From positions 434,001 to 498,000 of the forward strand of contig NZ_BMXT01000002.1 in assembly GCF_014651895.1 (NCBI RefSeq): a stretch of DNA of 64,000 bases. The letters run 5' to 3'. A program made the position numbers and the translations under genes. This stretch comes from Rhodanobacter panaciterrae (GTDB taxonomy: Bacteria; Pseudomonadota; Gammaproteobacteria; Xanthomonadales; Rhodanobacteraceae). Below the pieces are notes generated by a model. It had not been told where the DNA came from, searched no databases, and was given only the letters and a program-made list of their open reading frames with translations. Each line of letters begins with the position of its first letter. Position 1 is the stretch's first letter. Below are positions 31,924 to 40,897 of the stretch, in pieces.

Positions 31924-33333
31924 ATGCGTTTCCCCACCCGTAACCCAACCGCCGGTCTGACTGCCTTGCTGCTGGCCGCTCCACTGCTGCTGACGGTGCC
32001 GCACGCACACGCGCAGAGCACACCGACCGACAGCACCAGCGTGGCCGCACCCGCGCCGCCGGTCGACCTGCCGGCCACCGACAGCCATGCCAGCGCACCG
32101 GCCAGCGCCAGCTCCAGCAGCGACCAGGTCAGCCTGGACGACATCCGCAATTTCAGCCGGGTGTACGAGGTGGTGCGTCAGGCCTATGTGGAAAAGGTCG
32201 ACAACAAGACCCTGATGAAGGCCGCGATCACCGGCATGCTCAGCGGACTCGATCCGCACAGCGAATACCTGGACAAGGACGGCCTGACTCAGCTCAGCGA
32301 GGACACTACCGGCGAATACAGCGGCCTCGGCATCGAGGTGCTGCAGGTTGATGGTGGCTTGCGCATCGTGTCGCCGATCGACGACACGCCGGCCGCCCGC
32401 GCCGGCATCAAGGCCGGCGACAGCATCGTCAAGATCAACGGCACCCTGATCGATCCCGGGAATGTCGACGAGATGTTCAAGCAGCTGCGCGGCAAACCCG
32501 GCAGCAAGATCGAGCTGACCATCGTTCACGACAAGAGCGACAAGCTGATCGACCTGCATCTGGTGCGTGAGAACATCGCGGTCAGCAGCGTCAAGGTACG
32601 CGAGCTGGAACCCGGCTACGCCTACCTGCGGATCAGCCAGTTCCAGGAAGACACGGCCAGCGATCTGGATCGGAAACTCGGCGAGCTGATCAAGAAGAAC
32701 GGTGCGCAGAAGGGCGCCGTGCTGGATCTGCGCAACAACCCCGGCGGCCTGCTTACCGCCGCCGTCGGCGTCAGCGACGCCTTCCTCGACTCCGGCATCA
32801 TCGTCACCACCCGCGGCCGGCTGCAGGACGCCAACATGAGTTTCAGTGCCCACCCCGGCGACCAGCTCAACGGCGCGCCGATGATCGTGCTGACCAACAA
32901 CGGCACCGCCTCGGCCGCCGAGATCGTCTCCGGTGCATTGAAGGACAACCGCCGCGCGCTGATCATGGGCCAGCGCACCTTCGGCAAGGGCGTGGTGCAG
33001 ACCGTGTTGCCGCTGGACGCCGAGCATGCGGTGAAGATCACTACCGCGCGCTACTACACCCCGAACGGCACCTCGATCCAGGCCGAAGGCATCAAGCCCG
33101 ACATCGCGCTGGCCGACCTCACCGTCAACAAGGCCGATAGCGGGCCGGTGCTGATCAGCTCCGAAGCCGACCTGCCGAATCATCTGGCCAACGAGAACGC
33201 CAAGACCGGCACCGACATCAACGACGATGGCAGCGCTGCCGATGGCAAACTGGCCGCCAGCGACTACGCGTTGTCGCAGGCATTGAACGTGCTGAAGGGC
33301 ATGGCGCTGCGTCAGAGCCCTGCCCGCCGCTGA
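31924..33333 (+). CDS. ctpA: C-terminal processing peptidase, S41 family (CtpA-like)
   Basis: A 469-residue periplasmic serine protease. A signal peptide (ends ..PHAHAQ) and an Ala/Ser/Pro linker precede the PDZ domain (GLGIEVLQVDGGLRIVSPID..AGIKAGDSIVKINGT) and the protease core. The Ser-Lys dyad is S330 in NNGTASAAEIVSG and K355 in FGKGVVQT. CTPs trim cell-wall hydrolases and other envelope proteins. The position next to envC is the usual one in many proteobacteria. A C-terminal Asp-rich tail is less conserved. Confidence 0.93.
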   Translation: MRFPTRNPTAGLTALLLAAPLLLTVPHAHAQSTPTDSTSVAAPAPPVDLPATDSHASAPASASSSSDQVSLDDIRNFSRVYEVVRQAYVEKVDNKTLMKAAITGMLSGLDPHSEYLDKDGLTQLSEDTTGEYSGLGIEVLQVDGGLRIVSPIDDTPAARAGIKAGDSIVKINGTLIDPGNVDEMFKQLRGKPGSKIELTIVHDKSDKLIDLHLVRENIAVSSVKVRELEPGYAYLRISQFQEDTASDLDRKLGELIKKNGAQKGAVLDLRNNPGGLLTAAVGVSDAFLDSGIIVTTRGRLQDANMSFSAHPGDQLNGAPMIVLTNNGTASAAEIVSGALKDNRRALIMGQRTFGKGVVQTVLPLDAEHAVKITTARYYTPNGTSIQAEGIKPDIALADLTVNKADSGPVLISSEADLPNHLANENAKTGTDINDDGSAADGKLAASDYALSQALNVLKGMALRQSPARR

Positions 33334-33434
33334 TGCGCGCCAAAAGCACGCGGCGAGCTTGCCGCGTCTGCGTTTATGTCCCGAGCGAATGGATCAAGCT
33401 CGCCGGATACTTCGGATGAGTCTCTGCCGACATG

Positions 33435-33460
33435 CAAACGGCCCCTTTCGGGGCCGTTTG
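33435..33460. terminator. Bidirectional hairpin between ctpA and rpoH
   Basis: A perfect 11-bp stem, CAAACGGCCCC (33435-33445) with GGGGCCGTTTG (33450-33460), and a 4-base loop TTTC lie between two convergent genes. The U-tract is only the TTT inside the stem end, so termination is likely but not textbook. Confidence 0.7.
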
Positions 33461-33483
33461 CGATGACAACCATGAAGGCTTGA

Positions 33484-34347
<864 letters not shown>

Positions 34348-34376
34348 GGGTGGAACCTCCTGAATGACATCAAAGT

Positions 34377-34403
34377 TTAGCACTCGGGTCATTGGAGTGC
34401 TAA
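34377..34403 (-). promoter_or_regulatory. CIRCE operator (HrcA binding site) upstream of rpoH
   Basis: TTAGCACTC (34377-34385), nine spacer bases, then GAGTGCTAA (34395-34403). This is an exact match to the CIRCE consensus TTAGCACTC-N9-GAGTGCTAA, the operator of the heat-shock repressor HrcA. The dyad extends by two more base pairs on each side (34375-34405). It lies 29 bp before the rpoH start, downstream of the predicted promoter, so it would also form a hairpin in the mRNA leader. Confidence 0.92.
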
Positions 34404-34413
34404 ACCCTGGATT

Positions 34414-34449
34414 GGTTCAGCACGGCTTGACCCCGTGCTTTAATGAACC
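34414..34449 (-). promoter_or_regulatory. Second inverted repeat in the rpoH leader
   Basis: AGCACGG (34419-34425) and CCGTGCT (34433-34439) flank a 7-base loop. Outside them GGTTCA (34414-34419) pairs with TGAACC (34444-34449) across a short bulge. In RNA this would make a bulged hairpin of about 12 bp close to the predicted 5' end. It may be a second operator or an RNA element; it shares the AGCAC/GTGCT core with CIRCE, so alternative pairing is possible. Confidence 0.6.
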
Positions 34450-34451
34450 GA

Positions 34452-34480
34452 ATAGTATAGATATTTATCGCTCTTGTCCA
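34452..34480 (-). promoter_or_regulatory. Predicted sigma-70-type promoter of rpoH
   Basis: On the minus strand, -35 TGGACA (34475-34480) and -10 TACTAT (34452-34457) have a 17-base spacer; an overlapping TATACT at 34454-34459 is an alternative -10 with a 15-base spacer. The expected start of transcription is near 34445, at the edge of the second dyad and upstream of CIRCE. Read by eye only. Confidence 0.5.
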
Positions 34481-34520
34481 GCGCCCCAAGCGCATCGACA
34501 TGAGGGTCGCCAGGCGGCAT

Positions 34521-35255
34521 TCAAGCAGGCGTGAAACCGGCCTGCAGCACGGCGCGCGGCGGCAGCGACCAGTCGATTGGCGCGTGGCCGCAGGCTTCGA
34601 GATAGTGATTGGCGGCGGAGAAATGGCCGCAGCCGATGAAACCGCGGTGCGCCGACAGCGGCGACGGATGCACCGAAGTCAGCACGCAGTGGCGACTGGT
34701 GTCGATCAGCTGGCCCTTGCGCTGGGCGTACGAACCCCACAGCAGGAAGACCAGGCCTTCGCGTTCGCGGTTGAGCGCGTCGATCGCCGCATTAGTGAAG
34801 CCTTCCCAGCCTTTGCCCTGATGCGCACCGGCGCGGCCGTCTTCCACGGTCAGCACACTGTTGAGCAACAGCGCGCCGCGATCGGCCCACGGCGTGAGGC
34901 AGCCATGATCGGGCCGCGCGATACCGAGGTCACGCTGGATTTCCTTGAAGATGTTTTCCAGCGATGGCGGCACCCGTACGCCGGGACGCACCGAGAAGCA
35001 CAGACCGTGCGCCTGGCCGGGTCCGTGATACGGATCCTGACCCAGGATCACCACCCGCACCGCATCGAACGGCGTGTGCTCGAATGCCGCGAAGATTTCA
35101 GGGCCGGGCGGATAGATCCGTTTGCCCGCATGTTTCTCCGCACGCAGGAACGTCGACAGCGCCTGCATCTCCGGGCGCTGCAGATAGTCGCCGATGCGCG
35201 CCTTCCACGACGGCTCCAGCCGGATCCTTTCCGGAATGATCCGCTCGTCGCTCAT
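34521..35255 (-). CDS. ung: Uracil-DNA glycosylase
   Basis: A 244-residue family-1 uracil-DNA glycosylase that removes uracil from DNA in base-excision repair. The catalytic Asp is D74 in [18 protein letters not shown]. The [10 protein letters not shown] block and the leucine-loop motif [11 protein letters not shown] near residue 200 are intact. Length is normal for the family. The ATG overlaps the stop of the upstream two-receiver gene by 4 bases (ATGA), so the two are translationally coupled. Confidence 0.97.
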   Translation of the reverse strand: MSDERIIPERIRLEPSWKARIGDYLQRPEMQALSTFLRAEKHAGKRIYPPGPEIFAAFEHTPFDAVRVVILGQDPYHGPGQAHGLCFSVRPGVRVPPSLENIFKEIQRDLGIARPDHGCLTPWADRGALLLNSVLTVEDGRAGAHQGKGWEGFTNAAIDALNREREGLVFLLWGSYAQRKGQLIDTSRHCVLTSVHPSPLSAHRGFIGCGHFSAANHYLEACGHAPIDWSLPPRAVLQAGFTPA

Positions 35256-36094
35256 GCCACTTTCGCGCGCTCACGCAGATGTTGTGCCACGCGCAACTGG
35301 AACAGCAGCTTGGTGATCAGCAGTTTTTCCTCGACCGGCTTCTCGACCAGGTCGTTCGCGCCGGCACGGATCAACGCGGCCTGATTGGCCGGGTTCTCAT
35401 CACCGGTCATCACCAGCACCGGCAAGCGGCCCTTGCCGTAGCCGAACTCGCCACGGATGTGCTTGAGCAGGTCGCCGCCGGTCAGCTCACCCTTCAGACT
35501 GACATCGGTCAACACCACGTCGGCGCCGATCCAACCCAGCGCGCGATCCGTTTCCAGCAGGGCCAGCGCATCCTCCACGCTGACTACGTGACGCACCGTA
35601 AGACCGATCTTCTCCAGCATGCGCCGGGTCGCCAAGGCCACCACGCGGCTGTCCTCGACGTACAGCACGGTGCCCTCCGCCGTGGTCTGCGCACTGACAT
35701 AGCCACGGATGAACTCGGCCAGCGCCTGGAAGCCCAGCGCCTTGTCGAAATAATCGGTGACGTGCTCGCCGAGCGAGCGTCGGTGCAGGCGATCCTCGAC
35801 ATCGCCGGACACCACCACGATCGGCACGTAGATCTGCGGCGCCGACTCGCGCACGAACTTCGCCAGCTCCAGCCCGTCCATGTCAGGCAGGCGCAGCGCG
35901 ATGGTGATGAAATCGAACACGCCTTCGCCGAGCACCTGCTGCGCATCGGCACCGCTGCCGCAGCCGACTACCTCCACGCCGGGCAGCTCGGCCTGCAGCA
36001 CACGGGTAATCAACTGGCGCACCACACGCGAGCCATCGACCACCAGCACACGCGGCGCTTCGGTGAGCAGACGACTGCTGATATTCGTACTCAT
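35252..36094 (-). CDS. Tandem two-receiver response regulator, first receiver degenerate
   Basis: A 280-residue protein made of two CheY-like receiver domains and no output domain. Receiver 1 (about 14-130) has VVDGS in place of the acidic pair (D20-G21) and A66 where the phospho-accepting Asp should be ([11 protein letters not shown]), although K118 remains. Receiver 2 (about 142-270) has E147-D148, phospho-acceptor D197 (LTDVSLKG) and K252 (VEKP). Only the second should be phosphorylated. Partner kinase unknown; none lies here. It sits between ftsX (137-bp gap) and ung (overlap) on one strand. Confidence 0.9.
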   Translation of the reverse strand: MSTNISSRLLTEAPRVLVVDGSRVVRQLITRVLQAELPGVEVVGCGSGADAQQVLGEGVFDFITIALRLPDMDGLELAKFVRESAPQIYVPIVVVSGDVEDRLHRRSLGEHVTDYFDKALGFQALAEFIRGYVSAQTTAEGTVLYVEDSRVVALATRRMLEKIGLTVRHVVSVEDALALLETDRALGWIGADVVLTDVSLKGELTGGDLLKHIRGEFGYGKGRLPVLVMTGDENPANQAALIRAGANDLVEKPVEEKLLITKLLFQLRVAQHLRERAKVA

Positions 36095-36231
36095 GCCTTA
36101 GCTCATCCACCTGACCCGCGGCGATCCTTGCCGATGAACCTGCGGCCGCGCCCCTGCGCCCGCCTCCATGCAAATAGTGCACTGACCGCCGCGTCGATCG
36201 CTGCGATTCGCATCACCTTCGACAAAACCGA

Positions 36232-37215
36232 TCAACCCAACTTGCGCAATTGCCAGGCACTGACCAGCCGTGCACCCAGCCAGCCCAGTACCGCCGCCGC
36301 CAGTGGCACCGCCAGCAACAGCCACAACGGCAGGCCACCTACATGCAGCTTGCCATCATAAGCCTGGCTCAACTGCGCCACCGGCCCGGCCAGCGCGAAT
36401 TCGATCAGCACCGCCAGCAACGCGGCGAGGATGCCGCTGAACAGGCCATACCAGATCCCAGCATACAGATACGGCCGGCGCACGAACGCATTGCTGGCGC
36501 CGACCAGCAACAGCACGCCGATCTCCTCGCTGCGACTGGCGATATCCACCCGCACCGTATTGCCGACCACCAGCAAGGCTGCCAGCGCCAGCAACGAAGC
36601 CAGCACCAGCACGACACGATTGCCGACACCGAGCAGCGCATCCAGCCGCTGGCGCCAGCTGCCGCTGTCCTGCACCAGCTCGACGCTGCGCATCGTGCGC
36701 ACATCGGCCACCAGCTGTTCGAGCGCGCTGGCAGTTACCTCGGCGCGCGGCTGCAGCTGCAGCACATAGGGCAGCGGGTTGTCGTCCAGCGTCTGCACGG
36801 CGCCGGAGAAGCCCTGCATTTTCGCCAGCTCATCCATGCCTTGCTGCGGCGTCTTCACGACGACCGCTGCCACCTCGGGCCGATCGCCCAACTGTTTGGC
36901 CAGCAGCTGCGCCTGCTGTTCGTTCTGCCCGGGCTGCATGAACACGCTGATCGCCTGACTCTGGCCCAAGGCATCGCCGAGCTTCTGCACATTGCCCAGC
37001 AACAGGTAGAACGCCAGCGGCAACGCCAGCGCCAGACCCATCACCGCGATGGTAAGCAGACTACCGAGCGGGCGTGAGGCGAGCCGGCGCAGACTGGCCG
37101 CCGCGCTCCAGCCGTGATGCTCCCGCCAGTTGCCGAGGCGGCGGCCGCGAGTGTGCTCGTTACGCGGCGGCGCATCGGGCGTGGTCGTGTGGAGGATTTC
37201 GGGCGGCGTGTTCAC
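36232..37215 (-). CDS. ftsX: Cell division ABC permease FtsX
   Basis: A 327-residue inner-membrane protein with one N-terminal membrane helix (after LASRPLGSLLTIAVMGLAL), a large periplasmic domain of about 120 residues, then three C-terminal helices, the FtsX topology. With FtsE it controls EnvC and so the septal amidases. It starts with GTG at 37215, overlapping the ftsE stop as GTGA; a much longer in-frame extension runs into ftsE and is rejected. The first ~55 residues are a Pro/Arg-rich cytoplasmic segment, common in this group. Confidence 0.94.
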   Translation of the reverse strand: MNTPPEILHTTTPDAPPRNEHTRGRRLGNWREHHGWSAAASLRRLASRPLGSLLTIAVMGLALALPLAFYLLLGNVQKLGDALGQSQAISVFMQPGQNEQQAQLLAKQLGDRPEVAAVVVKTPQQGMDELAKMQGFSGAVQTLDDNPLPYVLQLQPRAEVTASALEQLVADVRTMRSVELVQDSGSWRQRLDALLGVGNRVVLVLASLLALAALLVVGNTVRVDIASRSEEIGVLLLVGASNAFVRRPYLYAGIWYGLFSGILAALLAVLIEFALAGPVAQLSQAYDGKLHVGGLPLWLLLAVPLAAAVLGWLGARLVSAWQLRKLG

Positions 37216-37889
37216 AGCACCTCCTGCGCAGCCAGATCGGCCACCAGCCGGCCATGATCGAGCACGATCACCCGCTTCTTCATGCGCTTGATCAGCGGCA
37301 GATCGTGACTGGCGACCAGCACGGTGGTGCCGACCTGCTGAAACTCGCCGAACAGACCCATGATCTCCACCGCCAGTTGCGGATCGAGGTTGCCGGTCGG
37401 TTCGTCGGCGATCAGCAAGGTCGGCCGCGCCACGATCGCACGGGCAATGCCGACGCGTTGCTGCTCGCCGGCAGACAGGGTGTCCGGCAGCTGGCGTTCG
37501 TAGGCAAGCAGGCCGACTTTCTCCAACGCTGCGCGTACACGCCTGGCGCGCTCGGGCTTGGCGATGCCGCCGATCACCAGCGGCAGTTCGACGTTGGCGA
37601 ATACCGTGCGTTCCATCAGCAGCCGGTGATCCTGGAACACCATGCCGATTTGGCGACGCCACTTCGGAATGCCGCTGCGACGGATCTTCGCGAGGCTTTT
37701 GCCGTCCATGCTGATCGAACCCTGCGAGGGTCGTTCGATCAGACCCAGCAACTTGAGCAGGGTGCTCTTGCCGGCGCCGGAGTGCCCGGTGATGAAGGCC
37801 ATCTCGCCGGTCGGCACCTCGAACGAAAGCTGCGAGAGCGCCTCATGGCCGCTCTCGTAGCGCTTGCTGACTTGATCAAAATGGATCAC
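37212..37889 (-). CDS. ftsE: Cell division ATP-binding protein FtsE
   Basis: A 225-residue ABC ATPase. Walker A is GHSGAGKST, the signature LSAGEQQRVGIARA, Walker B LLIADEPTGNLDP, and the switch His is in VASHD. It starts MIHFDQVSKRYESGHEALSQ, typical of FtsE. It pairs with FtsX to transmit cytoplasmic division state to periplasmic EnvC (encoded at 30.6 kb). The first gene of ftsE-ftsX, with a 338-bp repeat-rich gap upstream. Confidence 0.96.
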   Translation of the reverse strand: MIHFDQVSKRYESGHEALSQLSFEVPTGEMAFITGHSGAGKSTLLKLLGLIERPSQGSISMDGKSLAKIRRSGIPKWRRQIGMVFQDHRLLMERTVFANVELPLVIGGIAKPERARRVRAALEKVGLLAYERQLPDTLSAGEQQRVGIARAIVARPTLLIADEPTGNLDPQLAVEIMGLFGEFQQVGTTVLVASHDLPLIKRMKKRVIVLDHGRLVADLAAQEVL

Positions 37890-38227
37890 CGGTTATCCCC
37901 GAGCCTGCGTGCCGTCGTATCAGCGCCAAGGATAAGGGAAGCCGGGCGAGTTAGCTCCCTCTCCCCGGAGGGGAGAGGGCCGGGGTGAGGGGTCAATCTT
38001 GCGACAAGCCAGCAATGAAACGCTCTTCTTTGATGCGGTGCTGCCGCGAGCACCCGCCCCTCATCCGCCCTTACTCGCGTCATCCATGACGCTCGCCCTT
38101 CGGGCCAGCTTCGCTGTTCCACAGGCGCTTCCTGCGCTTGCAGGTCGGGCACCTTCCTCGCTCCTCAATGCCGTCGCCATCCATGGCGACTCCCCGCGTA
38201 CTCCCCAGTGGGGAGAAGGGACAGAGA
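37890..38227. repeat. Composite REP-like palindrome region upstream of ftsE
   Basis: A gene-free gap. At about 37953-37995 lies a REP-like unit (CTCTCCCC/GGGGAGAG with a CCGGGGTGAGGGG tail). A broken inverted partner occupies about 38050-38220 (CCCCTCATCCGCCC .. GGGCACCTTCC .. CTCCCCAGTGGGGAG). Inside it are small perfect palindromes: GCGTCAT-cc-ATGACGC (38077-38092) and GTCGCCAT-cc-ATGGCGAC (38173-38190). The ftsE promoter must lie in or beside this block. Confidence 0.75.
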
Positions 38228-39994
38228 TCAGCGCCCAGTGAACAGCCGGGTCAGCCGGCGGAACAAGCCGGGCTTCTTCGCGTGAGCATGCTCGCCCGTC
38301 TTGCCGGAGGTTACCGCGACCTGTCGCGACGGCCGGTTGTGGGGGGTGCTGCCGGTGGACTCTGTCGTGTTGCGCTCGCGCGGCGGGCGACGCTCACCAC
38401 GCGGCGCTCGGTTGCCTTCGGCCACAGCGGCAGTGTGGCCAGTCGTCTCGACACCGTCGGTCGGTGCACCTTCGCGACGGCGATTGCGACCACCACGACG
38501 ACGACGCGGCTTGCGTGCGCCTTCGTCGGTGATGCTGCCATCACCGGTCGGCGCTGCCTCGGTCTTGTGCACAGCCACGGCAACCGGCTTCTCGGTCGCA
38601 ACGGCGACACCGCCGTCGACGACGGGCACGAACGGCTTGCGTTCGCGCGGCGGACGCGGAGAACCGGTACGACCGGCGCCACTGCGCTCGCCACTACGAC
38701 TCGCACCACCACCCGAACGGCGCGGCTTCTCGCCGGGACGCGGCGCCACCACGTCGCCGAACGCGGCGCTGTCAGCGGCAGCGTTCGCGGCGAATTCGGC
38801 GTCGACCTCGCGCGGCTTCGGCATGATCAGCAGCTCCGGATCCATCGACGCTACCGGGATGCTCTGGCCGATATACGTCTCGATCTCCGGCAGCGACATC
38901 GCATACAGGTCGCAGGCGAAGCTGATCGCGTCACCTTCGGCACCGAGGCGCGCGGTACGGCCGATGCGGTGCACGTAATCCTCGGCCTCGTGCGGCAGGT
39001 CGTAGTTGAAGACGTGGCTGACCGCGGGAATGTGCAGGCCGCGCGCGGCCACATCGGTGGCCACCAGGATGTCGAGCTGGCCTTCCTGGAAACGCTGCAG
39101 CAGCTTCTGCCGCTTCAGCTGCGGCACGTCGCCGGAGATCGCGCCGACACGGCAGCCGTGACGCTTGACCCGCTCGGTGATGCGCTCGGCGGCGGCCTTG
39201 GTGTTGACGAAGATGATGCTGCGGCTCGGCTTGGTGCGATCGAGCAGGTTCAGCAGCAGCGGCATCTTCTCTTCCTTGGCCGGGAAGTAGACCAGCTGGC
39301 GCACCTTGTCGGCGGTGACGTTGTCGCTCTCCACCACCAGCTTCTCGGCGTTGTGCATGTGCTCGTAGGCCAGCTCCAGCACGCGATGGCTCAGCGTGGC
39401 GGAGAACAGCAGCACCTGGCGCTGCTCGCGTGGCGGCAGGCGACGGAAGATGAAGCGCACGTCCTTGATGAAGCCGAGATCGAACATGCGATCGGCCTCG
39501 TCGATCACCATCACCTCGACGCTGTTGAGGCTGAACACGCCCTGCTTGTGGTAGTCGAGCATGCGGCCGGGTGTGGCGATGATGATGTCGCAGCCGTCTT
39601 TCAATTGCTGGCGCTGCTTGTCGTAATCGACGCCGCCGTAGATCAGCGCGCTGCGCAGGCCGGTGTGGCGGCCGATCGCCTTGGCGTCCTTCTCGATCTG
39701 GATTGCCAGCTCGCGGGTCGGCGCGATGATCAAGGCGCGCGGGTCGCTGTCCTTGCGGTCGGCCACGGCTGGCGTGGTCAGCAGGCGATTCATCAGCGCG
39801 ACCAGGAACGCACAGGTCTTGCCGGTGCCGGTCTGCGCCTGGCCGGCGACATCGCGCCCGGCCAGCGCCAGCGGCAAGGTCATTTCCTGGATCGGTGTGC
39901 AGCGGGTGAAACCGCTGTCGTCCAGGCCTTGCTGCAACAGCGGGTGAAGATCGAAATTGGCGAAGAAAGTGTCGGTGAGTACGGTTTGTGACAT
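38228..39994 (-). CDS. rhlB: ATP-dependent RNA helicase RhlB (DEAD-box)
   Basis: A 588-residue DEAD-box RNA helicase, the degradosome-type RhlB. The Q-motif region [17 protein letters not shown], Walker [35 protein letters not shown] (LLFSATLS) and the motif [12 protein letters not shown] are present. Residues after about 400 form a long basic, disordered tail rich in Arg/Gly/Pro ([16 protein letters not shown]) ending [12 protein letters not shown], likely for RNA or RNase E binding. The ATG at 39994 matches the family start; a 20-codon upstream extension is rejected. Divergent from trxA. Confidence 0.93.
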   Translation of the reverse strand: MSQTVLTDTFFANFDLHPLLQQGLDDSGFTRCTPIQEMTLPLALAGRDVAGQAQTGTGKTCAFLVALMNRLLTTPAVADRKDSDPRALIIAPTRELAIQIEKDAKAIGRHTGLRSALIYGGVDYDKQRQQLKDGCDIIIATPGRMLDYHKQGVFSLNSVEVMVIDEADRMFDLGFIKDVRFIFRRLPPREQRQVLLFSATLSHRVLELAYEHMHNAEKLVVESDNVTADKVRQLVYFPAKEEKMPLLLNLLDRTKPSRSIIFVNTKAAAERITERVKRHGCRVGAISGDVPQLKRQKLLQRFQEGQLDILVATDVAARGLHIPAVSHVFNYDLPHEAEDYVHRIGRTARLGAEGDAISFACDLYAMSLPEIETYIGQSIPVASMDPELLIMPKPREVDAEFAANAAADSAAFGDVVAPRPGEKPRRSGGGASRSGERSGAGRTGSPRPPRERKPFVPVVDGGVAVATEKPVAVAVHKTEAAPTGDGSITDEGARKPRRRRGGRNRRREGAPTDGVETTGHTAAVAEGNRAPRGERRPPRERNTTESTGSTPHNRPSRQVAVTSGKTGEHAHAKKPGLFRRLTRLFTGR

Positions 39995-40385
39995 ATGCGG
40001 AATGAAAACCTTGCCAGACGGCGGCGGGATGCGCTGTGCCGCTTCAGACGCCAAAGGTCGGCGGAGGGCGGTGCAGGACGGGTGCGCGGTGCGCAGCGAA
40101 GCGGCTCAATAGTCAGGGTCAACAAGGTCGCGCCGCGGCTGGCGACGCCGTATTTGCCGGCGGTCTGACGAGCAGCTGTGCAAGCCGCCCTTGAATCGTG
40201 CCCGGAGTTGCGCTGGAATGAAGACTTGCCGCCATGGCATCTCTCGTTCCTGCCCAACCCGCGCTTCGTGGGCGCCTGAGTGTAGCTGATGACGGCCTCG
40301 CGGTCGCTATCTCCTTGTTTTCCCGCGTTTGCCACCCCACTTTTACTTACCCGCACGTTTTGCGCCCCAGCCACGGAGATCCCCG
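39995..40385. other. Divergent intergenic region rhlB-trxA
   Basis: A 391-bp gap between two divergent genes. Short open frames occur but none has a recognisable product, and their composition looks like noise. It must hold the promoters of both genes; T-rich stretches before trxA (TTGTTTTC, CACTTTTACTTAC near 40315-40350) are the best promoter candidate. Nothing else is visible. Confidence 0.4.
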
Positions 40386-40712
40386 GTGAGCGACCTGATT
40401 ACCCATGTGAATGATGACGCCTTCGACGAGCAGGTGCTCAAGTCCGAAACCCCTGTGCTGCTGGATTTCTGGGCGGAATGGTGCGGCCCGTGCAAGGCCA
40501 TCGCGCCGATGCTCGATGAGCTGGCCGTGCAGTACGAAGGCAAGCTGCGCATCGTCAAGGTCAATATCGACCAGAACCAGCAGACCCCGCGGGCCTATGG
40601 CGTGCGCGGCATCCCGACCCTGATGGTGTTCAAGAACGGCAAGGTCGAGGCGACCCAGATCGGCGCCGTCAGCAAGGGCCAGCTGACCCAGATGATCGAC
40701 AAGGCCATCTGA
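40386..40712 (+). CDS. trxA: Thioredoxin TrxA
   Basis: A 108-residue thioredoxin that reduces protein disulfides in the cytoplasm. The active site WCGPC has cysteines at residues 33 and 36; [23 protein letters not shown]-like [27 protein letters not shown] with cis-Pro and a normal C-terminus follow. The start is GTG at 40386 ([11 protein letters not shown]), as in E. coli TrxA, with GGAG 8 bases upstream; 19 further in-frame codons upstream are not part of the family. It lies 185 bp upstream of rho, as in many gammaproteobacteria. Confidence 0.97.
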   Translation: MSDLITHVNDDAFDEQVLKSETPVLLDFWAEWCGPCKAIAPMLDELAVQYEGKLRIVKVNIDQNQQTPRAYGVRGIPTLMVFKNGKVEATQIGAVSKGQLTQMIDKAI

Positions 40713-40897
40713 TCCACTGTTGCAAACCCGCTGCATGAGCCGGCTCGGCTGAGTACGGCCGGCTCACGAGGCTTTACGCCGATGTGCAGCGGGTGCTAGA
40801 TTCAACGCGTCCGTCGGGACAGTCCTGTCCCCTTGCGCCTTCCGCGCGACGCACACCCTCCCTCCTGTAATTCAACGGCGCCCTGCGAGGATTGCCC
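40713..40897 (+). promoter_or_regulatory. rho leader region with hairpin
   Basis: The 185-bp gap between trxA and rho contains a 9-bp hairpin TGAGCCGGC (40736-40744) / GCCGGCTCA (40758-40766) with a 13-base loop and no clear U-tract. In other bacteria rho autoregulates through its leader; this hairpin could be a weak trxA terminator or part of such control. Confidence 0.4.

Noticed and set aside
36232-37662. A 476-codon version of FtsX starting far upstream
   Set aside because: The extra 149 codons overlap ftsE in another frame and encode noise; the GTG at 37215 overlapping the ftsE stop is the normal arrangement.
37953-38220. Possible insertion sequence upstream of ftsE because of inverted repeats
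   Set aside because: There is no transposase frame, no target duplication visible, and the repeats match the REP-like units seen elsewhere in the window.
40119-40340. A 73-codon open frame in the rhlB-trxA gap
   Set aside because: No Shine-Dalgarno, no domain, Arg/Ala/Pro-rich composition typical of noise in high-GC intergenic DNA.
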